Shown: positions 12,084 through 22,927 of the stretch, one piece after another
Position numbering within the stretch: position 1 is the stretch's first letter
Layout: every line of letters begins with the position of its first letter
Assembly: GCF_010183535.1 (NCBI RefSeq)
Contig: NC_071331.1
Span: 17,422,001-17,486,000 of the forward strand
Reading direction: 5' to 3'
DNA from: Caenorhabditis remanei
Taxonomy: Eukaryota > Nematoda > Chromadorea > Rhabditida > Rhabditidae
DNA length: 64,000 bases
The notes under the pieces: generated by a model
Database searches by the model: none
What the model was told of the DNA's origin: nothing
What the model saw: the letters and a program-made list of their open reading frames with translations, nothing else
Translations under genes and position numbers: made by a program

Positions 12084-14070
12084 TCCTGGAATAAAAATGG
12101 AATTGAAATGAGAAAACAAAGAACAAGAAAAAGGAAAAGAGGGGGGAGTAGGAGGTGTTGAGAAGATGGATAGACATCAAGATTCAAGATGACAGAGGCC
12201 ACCTGCACTCTACTCGAATTGGGGAGTCAAGAAGGAAGAAACGATAAATTAGTGGAATTGGCTCATAAAGAAGAAGAACAAGAAGAAAGCGAAAAAACGA
12301 GGTTTTGACCGATATAAAATATGAAGAAAAGAAGAAGAGAAGAAGGGGGAGCAAGTGGAAAAGATCCCTCTCTCCTGTCAACTTCTCAATGACAACTTTC
12401 GAGAGAAACGGAGAGAGAGAATTGTTAAACCGAGAAAGTCTATCGGCACGTCGTAAATCTCGAATTGCAACACTTGCGTCACTTCAATTCGCAATTAATT
12501 TTCACATTTTGCCCTCCCTCCGAACACTTGCCAAGCCACTCTCTCTCCTTCATATTCATTTATCATTTTCAAATCAGAATGACTCTGAGAAGAAGAGAAA
12601 GAACAATAGAACAAGAACTGGGAGGAATCAACTTGTAATCTTTTTTATTCTTGTTTTCACACCTTCCTCTCTCGACACCTGACACCTTGAATCGAGAGGA
12701 GATATCAAAACTTTGATATCGGAAAGAAGGAGGAGAAGGTATTGGATTTCCTAGAAAAAAATCCGAAAAGACAAAAAGTGTGAGGTTATTTTTATTATAA
12801 GTGCAAACAGTAACGATGTTTTGATCACAAGGTGGAGAATTTGGAAACATATTTAGAAATTCCAGTTTTCCAGAATTTATTGGGAGAGAGTGTCTGAAAA
12901 GGGGACAGAACTGGAAGAGCATTCTAGACAAAGATTTCAGATATTGGTACCTAAATTTTTTGGGGAAGGATTTTCGAATTTTCAGAAAACGAGACAATTT
13001 GAGATCTTCCTTTCAAGAAAATTATATTTTGAAAATATAAATCTTGGCTCTGTTAAACTTTTTATACAAAATCTGGAACGGTTCGAAAAACAGGCTCTTA
13101 ATACTTTTGTCAGTTTTTCAGAAGATTCATAATATTTTCAAAAGTTTAAAAAGTGTTATACTATTCGTCTTTTTCCCAACAAAAGTACTAAAATCCTAAC
13201 ATCATCTGGTTCTGAGTCAACTCTTTTTCAAAAATTCAGAAATGCTCGAGTATGAGAAAGGGGATAATTGAATTGGTTTTCGTCTGGAGATGCCTTCGCT
13301 TCTTGCCGATTTGTTTGCCATTTTGACGGCGACGACGGAGAGGACGATGATGAAAAAAGAAGGGAAAAAATGAAATGGGTATTACGAGAAAAAGAGTCCA
13401 GAAACACATGTGAGGAGGACACGAAACCGGGACGGCGCCAGGCAGAAAAATTGAAGAAGAAGAAGAAACAGAAGAAGGGACAGGAAAGGATGAATCAGAA
13501 GAAGGGGTCTTCAGGGAGCAAAGGAATGCTCTAATGTGTCGATGATAGTGTGCGCAAGCGTAGACTCATCAATCATTTTGTTGTTCAGTTGACTTTGGAA
13601 AACTCTTTTTAAACGGAGGAAGAGGACATAAAAAAGAAGGAGAAAGAAGGAATATGTGACATTATGTAGAAGAGAATGGGGAAGGAAACACAATTGGGTG
13701 ATGGGGAGAAGCAGGGAATGACAACATTTCAATATGTTAATTGGGTGGGTAGAGAGAGGTGTGGAAATGAAATAGTATGAAGGTTCAGAGAGAGAGAAGA
13801 GATAGATGGGTGTTCATTTTTCGAGGAATGGAAGTAGAAGGTGAAACTTCAATTGGGGATAGAGGAGCCCGATGTGCTCTAATCGAACGAAACTAGGCTT
13901 GATTGAAGACATTCGAGATGATCCAGGTGTGATTCACACCAGTTGTAACTTGAATTAGTATGAGAAGTTCTGATCCTGAAAAGCAAAAACGAAAACGATG
14001 TAGAGACCTTAATTCTAAACTATCTACAGTTACACTTTAAAATTTACTGACAGAGTAGAAAGGTTGTTTT

Positions 14071-14471
14071 ACAAGGGAAGTACACGACGGACCGAGTTAA
14101 ACTTTTTCTTTACATTGGACCATAGGTAATTTCGACCCTGAGGATTTCAAATCTGCAAGAAAAATTTGCAAAAAGTTCCTCTGGGCCGAGTTATGAGCCA
14201 TCAAACTTTTTCTATGGTTAACCATTTTACCACGATGCCTACGGTCTGCCGAAGTCTCTTCCACAGCATAACCTCACGTTTTCCAACCATCGGTAGCGCA
14301 GGGGTTGTGCGCGCACATGATTAACCATAGCAAAAGTTCGATGGATCATAACTCGGTCCAGAGGAACATTTTGCATATTTTTCTTGCAGATTTGAAATCC
14401 TCAGGGTTGAAATTACCTATGGTCAAATCTATAGAAATAATTCAACTCGGTCCGTCGTGTACTTCCCTTGT
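14071..14471. mobile_element. Palindromic MITE-like element
   Basis: The left arm starts ACAAGGGAAGTACACGACGG and the right arm ends with its exact reverse complement at 14471. The arms stay complementary over roughly 150-190 bases each: pairs are seen at the 'ACCATAGGTAATTTC', 'CCTGAGGATTTCAAATC' and 'GCCGAGTTATGA' blocks. They enclose a unique centre of about 90 bases. No open frame is present. This is the shape of a foldback or MITE-type non-autonomous DNA transposon. The parent family cannot be named. Confidence 0.75.
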
Positions 14472-15348
14472 GAGGAAAAACTGTTTGAGAAATGTTCCTA
14501 GGCGCCAGGACGATGTTGATTCGAATCAATTATGGTACCAGTCTGTGTAGTCTGACAAGTGTAGTCTGAGTTGTCAAGCGGCAGATTGAAAAATTTTGGA
14601 GTTCAGGTGCATACAGGAGAGTCCGTTTACAACGTAAAATCTAATCATATCCAGTTAGGTATCTGATAGCCACTAATCTGAAGTTGAACTTCCTTCCATA
14701 CATATTCTACCACCACTCACTTCCGGTCACTTCCCATCAACTCTGTCTATAATTCTTTGAACCCAACAAGCCTGAAAATCACATGAGACGTTGCCGCTCC
14801 CAGGTTTACGAAACAAAAAATTATCAGTTTGCAGCTTAATTCTTATCAGTTGAAGAGGAGTCTGTTGGGCACAAATTGTGTGGGTGGACGAGAAGGAAAG
14901 AATCAAAAAACACAACAAAAATGCACCTAATGAAAGAGTTAAGCTGATAGGAAGGACTAGGAAAGGATCAAGAGTTGAGAAGACGACAACAAGTAAACAT
15001 TATGACGTTTCATTCGTTTTATTTCAGATTGATTACAGAATTCCATAACGTCATCTTCCGATTTTAATTTTTGCCACACCTAGACAAATGCCCATAATTG
15101 TCAAATGTCATTGACAATAATTGTCACAACACAAACGCCTTCTTCCCACCTTCACTATGTGGGTGTTCTTCTTCCATCTGCCGTCACTAAATTCCTCTAA
15201 CCCACAACTTTTCCCTTATCATCCAACTCTTGACCTACTCTCCTTTACAGATAAGAAGTAACAAATAGAACAAGGCGGCGCTTGAAATGACGCTTTCCGC
15301 CCAGAAGAGCCGGAAGGCGAGATCATGTGAAATGGTAAACAAGGATAG

Positions 15349-15357
15349 TATAAAAAG
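15349..15357 (+). promoter_or_regulatory. TATA box of the Pro/Ser-rich gene
   Basis: TATAAAAAG about 90 bases upstream of the ATG at 15443, with a TTTTTCAG acceptor one base before that ATG. The spacing suggests a transcription start near 15380 and a short 5' untranslated region that is trimmed by splicing. Confidence 0.5.
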
Positions 15358-15442
15358 AAGAAGAAGAAGAGCTGGAATATCAAATCATCCAGTCTTCTTT
15401 CTTCTTCTTTTTCTTCACTCAACTCATCTTTTCTTTTTCAGA

Positions 15443-16843
15443 ATGAAGCTCAAATTGACAATCCTGCTTGCATTGGTTGGTGCCGCATTTGCTGCTCCAT
15501 CTGACCTTCGTCGTGGACATCATCATCACCACCATCATGGCCACAAGACAAAGGCACCTCGTACCACAAAGGGAACTACCACATTGACTCCACCGATCAC
15601 TACTGAAGTTCCGATTGTCGCTTCTTCATCTGCTCCTATTGATGCATCATCTATTAATCCAATTATTGTATCAGATGCACCATCTTCATTGGCTCCTCAA
15701 CCATCTGATGAGCCAGCGTCATCTGGAGCACCAAGTACAGCTGAACCAGTAGTCTCTTCCGAGGGACCGTCTTCAGCACCAGTTGAGCCATCAGAGGATC
15801 CGTCTTCATCAGAGCCAGCCAGCTCAGCACAACCTTCTGATGAGCCACAACCATCCGGACCTCCATCTCCTGGGCCTGTTGATCCATCCGACGAACCTCA
15901 ACCATCAGGGCCACCAAGTCCTCCAGAGCCATCCGAGCAGCCGAATCCATCAGGACCTCCATCGCCGGGACCAGTTGATCCATCTGATGGACCACAGCCA
16001 CCAAATCCACCAGGCCCCCCGGGACCATCTGATGAACCATCTCCATCCGGACCACCGTCTCCTGGGCCTGTTGAACCATCAGAGAATCCGCAACCATCTG
16101 GACCACCAGCCCCGTCAGACGAACCTGAGCCATCTGTTGGCCCTTCTGAAGAACCTCAACCTTCTGGACCACCATCGCCAGGACCAGTTAAACCATCAGA
16201 AAATCCACAACCATCAGGCCCACCAAGCCCTCCAGTTCCATCTGATGAGCCCCAGCCATCAGGACCACCGGCTCCATCTGATCAACCCGAGCCGTCGGTT
16301 GGCCCCTCCGCAGAACCACAACCGTCAGGACCACCTTCTCCGGGACCAGTAGAACCATCAGAGAATCCACAACCATCCGGCCCTCCAGCACCATCTGATG
16401 AACCAGAACCATCTGGACCACCATCTCCGGGACCGGTCGAACCATCTGATGAGCCTTCTCCATCTGGCCCACCGGCTCCATCCGACGAACCAGAACCATC
16501 CGTTGCCCCTTCTGATGAACCCCAGCCATCCGGACCTCCATCTCCAGGACCAGTTGAACCATCAGAAGAGCCTCAACCGTCTGCTGCCCCTTCTGATGAA
16601 CCCCAGCCATCCGGTCCACCAAGTCCTCCAGGACCACCAGGACCCCCAACAAGACGCCCTGGCCCACCAACACGTCGTCCTCCACCACCACCTCCACCAA
16701 CTCGTCGTCCACCTCCTCCACCACCAACCCGTCCACCAGGACCACCAGGACCACCACATCATCATGGACATGGACATCATCACGGACATCATCATGGCCA
16801 CCATCATGGACGTGGATCAGCAGAGGAAGAAGTTCAAGTTTAA
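15443..16843 (+). CDS. Secreted Pro/Ser-rich repeat protein with His clusters
   Basis: Single exon of 466 residues. The ATG at 15443 follows an acceptor by one base and begins a signal peptide (MKLKLTILLALVGAAFA). Mature residues start with a run of seven histidines, then a Thr-rich segment. A long array follows of units of the type PSDEPQPSGPPSPGPVEPS with variants, then a Pro/Arg stretch (PTRRPPPPPPP) and a C-terminal His/Gly block (repeated HHHGHG). The histidine clusters at both ends could bind metal ions. The body is intrinsically disordered and mucin- or matrix-like. Many Ser/Thr next to Pro are candidate glycosylation sites. The frame upstream of 15443 is open but lies in the predicted untranslated region. 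Function is inference; the secreted repeat nature is directly visible. AATAAA lies at 16903. Confidence 0.85.
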   Translation: MKLKLTILLALVGAAFAAPSDLRRGHHHHHHHGHKTKAPRTTKGTTTLTPPITTEVPIVASSSAPIDASSINPIIVSDAPSSLAPQPSDEPASSGAPSTAEPVVSSEGPSSAPVEPSEDPSSSEPASSAQPSDEPQPSGPPSPGPVDPSDEPQPSGPPSPPEPSEQPNPSGPPSPGPVDPSDGPQPPNPPGPPGPSDEPSPSGPPSPGPVEPSENPQPSGPPAPSDEPEPSVGPSEEPQPSGPPSPGPVKPSENPQPSGPPSPPVPSDEPQPSGPPAPSDQPEPSVGPSAEPQPSGPPSPGPVEPSENPQPSGPPAPSDEPEPSGPPSPGPVEPSDEPSPSGPPAPSDEPEPSVAPSDEPQPSGPPSPGPVEPSEEPQPSAAPSDEPQPSGPPSPPGPPGPPTRRPGPPTRRPPPPPPPTRRPPPPPPTRPPGPPGPPHHHGHGHHHGHHHGHHHGRGSAEEEVQV

Positions 16844-17926
16844 TTTATTTTTATTCTTTGTAAACTTTGTAAAAACTGTAAATTGTGTAAATTGTGTACA
16901 AAAATAAAAGAATGATTGAGAACAATAAAACAGTTACATGTTTTCGGAGGGATTAGATGTAGAAAAAAAGGGGAAAAGAACTGCAATAAAAAAGAGAAGT
17001 GAAGAGGAATAGTGATCAATTGAAAAAGACATTTTCAATAGTTTTTTTCTTGGCTCCGATTATTTTGTTCCGGAAATTCAAACTGGTTTAAGAGCTGTTG
17101 GAAAGAGAAAAAAAAATGAACTCAACCTTTTTGTTGTCGGATTGATTTCGGGTCAGGAACAAGCTCGTTCTTCAATATTTTAGAAAACAAGCTTCTATGT
17201 TATTTCAAATTGCAAGCCATGAAATCGTTTCCAAGATGGCTACATCTAAAATTTTATAAATATGGAATTTCTGATTCTTGAAGGTTTCGAAAGCAGAGGG
17301 TTTGGATGAAGGTTGTTCTGGTTTCTTCTAAATCTACAGTAATCTGATGTGATGTGGCTTCAAGAAAAGTTTGATAGTTTTTAGACAGCTATCTTGTTTT
17401 CAACTGCGATTTCAGTTTACTAAGTTGAGAATTCTGAATCTTGTATCAATTCTCAGACATTTGTCAATCCCATATTCAACAGAGAACACTCTAAATCCTC
17501 AAAGAATTCTAACAGAATAACTTATAAGTCTAAAAGAGAACTATTTTCAAAGAAGAAAAAAGAAAGAAAAACAGAGATTCGCTCCTCTTCTCGATCCACT
17601 CCTCTGAATCGTTTTCAATTGGCCGAAAGAAATCAAACGAGACATTAAAAAGAGACTTCAGAGGCCAAGTGTCGTAAAGTTTGGGGAGCAGAAAATGAAT
17701 GAGCTTGTTCGTCGGAAAAAAGACGGATCTATCTGAATCTCTTCGTCTCAAATAGTCTCTCGATGAGACCAATTGTCATCACGTTCGACGGGAAAAAAGA
17801 ATGAAAGAAACATTTTCGAAGTGACGTGTCTTCTCCCCTTACAACAACAAAAAATGTTGCATTTTCGACAGAAAAAGTATCATTTCTTATCGTTTCACTT
17901 CTCAAGAACACTTCATTTTTCACCCA
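16844..17926. other. Intergenic, nothing recognised
   Basis: 3' end of the Pro/Ser-rich gene and promoter of the PDZ gene. Short frames only; no motif or splice-supported exon was found. Confidence 0.5.
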
Positions 17927-19324
17927 ATGGATGCTTTCGTGAGATTTCAGTCTGTGAACAGTAAGACCCTTCTAAAATACAGGCGAAATCCCGTCTCGAT
18001 TCAATTTTCAACGGAAAAAAGTCACCACCATACGATCTTGCGGAGGTTTCCGAACACATTTGTACAGTGAAAAAAGATGAAGGAGTGGGTTAATCAAGAG
18101 GGAAATAAGAGGAAAAAAGAGATGATTTTCAGCTTGGATTGGAGTTGAAAAATCTGATGGTTGTCACTATAACTTACAATAGTCCATGTCATGTGAGTCA
18201 AAAACTGGAACCTTTGAAAGGTGTCAGAGGGTATCCGATGGTTTCAAATTTGGCAGGATTTCTAGAACTCATAAACCACAAACTTATTTTTTTGATTAAC
18301 AATTTTTTTTTCAATTTCCCAATCATTTTCGTTTTCAGGGTCAACTCAAAGTAGGAGATGTCTTACTTTGTCTCAATGGAATTCAGGTTACTGGTCAGGA
18401 TAAGATGGGAAAGTATGAACATTTCTCTCTACTTCAATTTTAGTTCTAAATTTCAGATTAATTCAAACAATATTTAATGGACAATTAACAACAAAGGTCT
18501 GGCGTGCTTCTGACGCGTTTCACATATTTCATTGCAGATGACTATAAAAGTGTTACGTTTCAAACGACATATTTCCCGGCCGACATCGTTCCCACCCCTC
18601 TATAAACATGAGGGATTTACGAATGATACTTTAGTTTTGTATAATCTGAAAGGATATTTTCATTTGGGATTAGATATTAAGGAATTGGATGGAAAGGTTT
18701 GAATTGGGAAGAGAGATTCAGAAGAATTTAAGACATGTTCAGCTGATCGTTTGTGATTTCGTCGAGAACTCGTTGGCTGATATCACTTTCAGTTTGGGAG
18801 AATCGATTTTAGATGTGGATGGAGAGAAGATAACTACGTGTGCGGCGGTAATCTTTCCTCAGAAGGAAATGCCCCTTTCATGCCTTCTTTCAGTTCAATG
18901 ATCGTGTTCGAAAATCTCTGGAAATCCGAAATTTCTGTTTAATAACCGTTGAAGTTCCATCAACTGATCCGTTGAAAAATTTGTTGAGAAATCAAATATC
19001 GAAAGCAGTGAAAGATGCGGCGAGAGTGAATAAGTTACCTCCGGATGCAGTTGCGTTTCTAGCAGAAGGGCTTGCTGTTTTCAAGAAATTGGAGAGAGAG
19101 CCACTGAAAACTGTTTGGATGGGAGATAGGTAATCATCAAGTTGGTGAGCATTCACATTAATGTAAGATTCAGACATGGTAAGGGGGGTACGAGTGAGAA
19201 TGGAAATCATCTGAAAATGGAGGACAAAGTGAAGGAGACAGATGTACCAACTGGATGGAATTCTCGTCTTTTTGTGAGACTTCCCCCGATGAAAACGTTT
19301 GAAACAGAGAATCTTCCGCAATAA
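17927..19324 (+). CDS. Two-PDZ-domain protein
   Basis: Nine exons in consistent phase: 17927-17938, 17983-18084, 18133-18192, 18339-18412, 18457-18496, 18538-18696, 18743-18847, 18894-19129 and 19174-19324, giving 312 residues. PDZ 1 has the carboxylate-binding loop variant GLGLEL, then GQLKVGDVLLCLNG, which is the usual G-D-x-hydrophobic-x-x-hydrophobic-N-G strand. PDZ 2 has HLGLDIKEL and FSLGESILDVDGEKI. The C-terminal third is helical, with no known motif. Such small multi-PDZ proteins are an expanded nematode family, probably scaffolds. The first exon is only 12 bases and the start is the weakest part of the model; exon 3 to exon 9 are well supported by phase and domain continuity. Confidence 0.78.
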
Positions 19325-19823
19325 ATTAGTGTTTCTTTGAATAATATTTTTGAGAATAAAGTGTATTTTAATTTTCAACATTTGAGATTATCAGACACGT
19401 GATGAAATGTTCAATACTTGATTTCAATTTAAAGTGAACTCTGTTCAGTTGTCAGTTTTACTGAAAATTTTAACTCCAATTCCATGTTTTTTCTTGGTTT
19501 TTTCCAGCTGAAAATTCGTGATTCATTTAAAAATATGGCTTTTCATGATTTCACTATAGTGTGTATACACCCGCTCAAAGTAAACCCATTCCTCTCGAAA
19601 ACTGCAAAACGAACACTTTTTCATCCGAAACTGAACCATTATTCTTCGCGCATTTTGCAATCACGAGTTTCTTTGAGTCATCGTTTCAAAAAGTTCAAGA
19701 ACGGATCATGTTTCTGTAGTTTCCAGAAAAAGTTCCGGATCGTTCAATAAAACAAAACGAATAAAAAACAATCAAAAGCGGAAGTTGATCATAAAAAGTT
19801 CACGGAAACATCAAATCACTTAG

Positions 19824-19832
19824 TATAAAATA
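19824..19832 (+). promoter_or_regulatory. TATA box of the Gly-rich peptide gene
   Basis: TATAAAATA about 60 bases upstream of the ATG at 19888. The short distance and lack of an intervening acceptor suggest direct transcription of a compact gene. Confidence 0.5.
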
Positions 19833-19887
19833 ACCAAAAGGTGTCAACTGAAATCACAGAAGACATCTTATTCTTCTATCTTTGAAA

Positions 19888-20049
19888 ATGAACTTCTATT
19901 CTCTTTTCATCATGATCGCATTCATTCTCTCAATGGCTTCTGCTCATAGATGTCGTCACGGAGGCGGTGGAAGAGGAAACGGTGGATATGGAGGTGGATC
20001 TGGAAGTGGAGAGATCGTCATGATTGGAGCTGAGAGACCTAAGAACTGA
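19888..20049 (+). CDS. Small secreted Gly-rich peptide
   Basis: A 53-residue protein in one exon. The first 19 residues form a signal peptide ending in MASA. The mature part starts HRCRHGGGG, continues as a Gly-rich stretch with Tyr, Ser and Asn, and ends EIVMIGAERPKN. A TATA box lies about 60 bases upstream and an AATAAA about 25 bases after the stop, so it is a complete compact transcription unit. The pattern resembles nematode Gly-rich secreted peptides, some of which are antimicrobial or structural. No homology was computed, so the role is open. Confidence 0.7.
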   Translation: MNFYSLFIMIAFILSMASAHRCRHGGGGRGNGGYGGGSGSGEIVMIGAERPKN

Positions 20050-20544
20050 TAACTTTTCGTTTTGTCTTGATGATAATAAAGTGTTGAGCATTCATTTTTC
20101 GAATCGTTGCTTTCAAATTAGTTTGACTATAAAATATGAGGTACCAAAAAGTACGGTTGTCAAGTCCCAATCGTAAGTCCTCTTTCCTCAAAATTCAAAC
20201 TTCTCATCTGAGATTTTCTTGGCCAGAACCAGATACAAACTAAAAAAGAATAGGACGTTTTGTACTTTACACAGTCAGAAGACATCGCCCCCACTTTTTT
20301 CACCAAGATTGCCTTTTTGATGACGTAAAAGATGATTCAGAATCAGTTCATTCTTCTGAACCCTTCGGAAAAACCACACCTAAGAATCTAGTACTTTGAT
20401 ATCAATTGTAATAATTTCTAAACTTTTGAATCTTTTCTCCAGACTTCTCTGCCTTTATCTTGCATACTAATTTTTCCAAAATGTCGCCTCTGGCTCTTCT
20501 GATTAACTCCCCTCCAAAAGACTCTTCTCACATGACCGAATTCG

Positions 20545-20552
20545 TATAAAAC
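20545..20552 (+). promoter_or_regulatory. Candidate TATA box upstream of small unknown gene
   Basis: TATAAAAC about 90 bases upstream of the ATG at 20640. Confidence 0.4.
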
Positions 20553-20639
20553 TCTAGCGGAGTCTACGGCAGAAAGAGTTGATTAGTTGATAAAAGGTCT
20601 CTCTTCACTTTCATTCTTTCTCTTCTTTCTCCCTCAATC

Positions 20640-21482
20640 ATGACGAAAATGAATCGTTATACCGTAGAAGACAAAGAATATTATCTGAATCTGATGAGAT
20701 CATCTCCCGCGAAGAAACCGCCTGAAATCTATAGAGATGAGATAAAAAAGAATAACAAATGTCCAGATGTGAAGACGCTTCGTCGTTGGCAACAAGTCCA
20801 TTTGTAAGTTCAAAACGTTGAATAGAGAAAGAAAGAACTTGACTCATTCCAGGGGCTCTTATGAAATCCCAAAAAGAAAAACGAAGAAAGTTCGATCCAA
20901 GACATCTGAAGAACCAGAGGAAACCCTATCAGCTCGTAAGTCATTTGAAATGAATCTAGTTTTCAATAATTCTGAAATTTCAGCAGTACCACCTGTGGAC
21001 TATAACCCACTCATCACGCAAATGTTTTTTCTCTATCTCATCGGTAAGATTTTCAAATGTATTGAAAAATCGTTTCAAATTGTAAAGAATCTTTGGAGTT
21101 TCCGAAAAACAAAACATTCTAAAATTCTTGTGGTACCAAAAAGTGTAGTTATGACGCTTTCAGATCCCAGTTTGCGTCATTTTTCAAAATCAATTTTTTT
21201 TTCAAAAAAATAGAAACGTTAACTTTTTTGGGGTCACTGTTCAGAATTTTCGCGCGTTCCGACTATGAAATTATTTTATGAAATTTTCGAAGGTTTCAGA
21301 AATGTAATTAAAATTTCAGTCATTGAATTCTTCGATTTTCAGCTCAAATTCAACCAAATCTTCCAATCGAATTCCTCCTCTTCCCGGGACCAGTCCGACA
21401 AGCAGTGCTAGCTGCATCAATGAACAATCTGACTCAAAACGTTGTGAACCCAAATAATCAAAATCCTCCACCAAATAACTGA
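20640..21482 (+). CDS. Small protein of unknown function
   Basis: Four exons, 20640-20803, 20853-20935, 20984-21043 and 21343-21482, in compatible phases, give 148 residues. The N-terminal 55 residues (around DKEYYLNLMRSSPAKKPPE and LRRWQQVH) look like a small helical domain with a helix-turn-helix feel. A Lys/Arg-rich segment (PKRKTKKVRSK) follows and could be a nuclear localisation signal. The tail is Asn/Pro-rich. No family was recognised. The acceptor of the last exon is a choice between two; the one used keeps the frame open to the stop. Confidence 0.6.
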
Positions 21483-21559
21483 TAATAATTCCACTCTTCC
21501 ACATCAAATCTATTCCGGCTTGGGACCAGACATTCTATTCGATTTTGATTTGGCAAATC

Positions 21560-21950
21560 TCCATTCTCAATTCTGTAATTCTCTTAGTTTCTTCTCAAAT
21601 TATCTTTTGATCTCAGAATAACTATCTCAATGCCCGTTTTATTCTGGAAATTACCTTTTCCATTTAAATTTAAATTTTTAAATTTTTAAGTCTATTTCAA
21701 TATTTTTTTTAATTAAAAATGTCATTTACTTCAAAATAAGTCCCTTCCTTCCTGTCTCTAAAACGACTCGAAAACTTCAGAAAAATGAAAAAGTAAATCT
21801 TTTTCGAATAATTCATTACGTTTTCCCATAGATACTATTATTCTGTAAGGAAGTAAACAACAATACTTCTCTAAAAAAGAAAATACATAGATTTAATCAG
21901 AACTTTGTAATTGGAGTCATAATTCAGTTCGATCACTCAATTTTAATTTA
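21560..21950. repeat. Segmental repeat S, copy 1
   Basis: Starts around ATTCTCAATTCTGTAATTC and ends at TTCAGTTCGATCACTCAAT. Diverged copies lie at 25240-25455 and within 28020-28600, marking the edges of the F-box duplication units. Confidence 0.7.
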
Positions 21951-22077
21951 ATTTCTTTATTTCATCGAAGGGCGGAAACCACTGAAACGAGAAAATGGAA
22001 TGGTTTTAGAATTTACATGTAAGAGATGGTTAGTAAAAAGAGAAAGAATAAATACATAATGATAATGGGCCTATTCT

Positions 22078-22155
22078 AGCGGTAGCAAAAAAAAAAAAGC
22101 AAAAACTACTTTTTAATAAAGAAAAAATAGTTTTCTGCACTTTTTGCTACCTCGA
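22078..22155. repeat. A/T-rich inverted repeat
   Basis: GGTAGCAAAAA and TTTTTGCTACC face each other about 50 bases apart with T/A-rich pairing between. It could form a hairpin or be the core of a small foldback element. Confidence 0.4.
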
Positions 22156-22194
22156 GATTAGCTCCACTATCCATAGGAGGTAAAGTAAAGTTAA

Positions 22195-22600
22195 TGATTT
22201 GTTGGGTTTAATGACAGGAAATGATTGAGATCATATTTACATATTCTGCTCTTAAAGACAGCTGTGCTCGGTTTAACCGGAAACACCAATTCTGATAAAG
22301 AATTCCAACAACGGAGAACTCTATTAGAGAGTATTTGAGAAGATAATTTATTCGAGTTGGTAGTTAGAGATTTGAGATAATATCTATGCCGTCTTAGTCT
22401 TGAATGACTCAATGTGTCGTATACTTTGGACCATCAATATTGTGTCTTCTTTTGAGAAAACATCATCTAAAAGGGAACGCCGACAGAGCCTAAGCTGGTT
22501 AATTAATAAAACTGATAAAATATTTCTGTTCATCAGGCCGCAATTACAGTAACCAGCTGGAGAGGAAGGGATGGAAAAGGGAAAAAATACGAAACAGTTG
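22195..22600 (-). mobile_element. LINE (CR1-like) 3'-end remnant
   Basis: On the minus strand two overlapping frames carry the usual tail of a non-LTR retrotransposon ORF2: a block with SNRVLRCWNSL, then AVFKSRICKYDL, as in the 'WNSLP...FK.RLD' end of these polymerases. A frameshift near 22400 separates the two parts and no catalytic region remains. A piece of the same sequence recurs near 28590-28680. Confidence 0.6.
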
Positions 22601-22646
22601 CGCAATTTATGACAACTATCCCGCTTTTATTCAACACTTGTGCGGC

Positions 22647-22689
22647 TCTAACGCAGCCGGAGTATACTCTACGATTACCTGCTGCGTTA
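22647..22689 (+). other. Conserved hairpin upstream of F-box gene 1
   Basis: CTAACGCAGCCG and CTGCTGCGTTAG pair with one mismatch around an 18-19 base loop. The same structure occurs at 25479-25515 before the second F-box gene. An outer CAACAC / GTGTTG pair could extend the stem. Confidence 0.5.
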
Positions 22690-22927
22690 GTGTTGCGCTA
22701 CTGTAGCAGGAAGTACCCGAGATTGTTCTCTGTCACCCAATATTCTTCGATTGACCCCTCCGTTTCCTCGTCCGCCAGATGGTACACAGAGAGCCTGCCA
22801 GACCCCTCATTTTCTTCACTGTCTTTGCGTAACCTCTCCTCTTCCTCTGTGACCAAGACCTCATTCATTTTCGCCTATTGATTACCAGATACTGCCTGTT
22901 CTGTCTGGCGAAGCTTCCAGCTGAAGA

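Larger units (their letters stand above)
12084..15442. other. Intergenic with a palindromic element, no supported gene
   Basis: Apart from the inverted-repeat element at 14071-14471 the stretch is purine-rich and shows only short frames without splice or motif support. The last 200 bases should be the promoter and 5' untranslated region of the Pro/Ser-rich gene. Confidence 0.5.

Noticed and set aside
14727..14930. Minus-strand frame with a signal-peptide-like leader
   Set aside because: No in-frame ATG, and the frame meets a stop just upstream; no homology recognised.
15663..16907. Open frames on both strands over the Pro/Ser-rich gene
   Set aside because: Same cause: low-complexity repeats leave other frames open.
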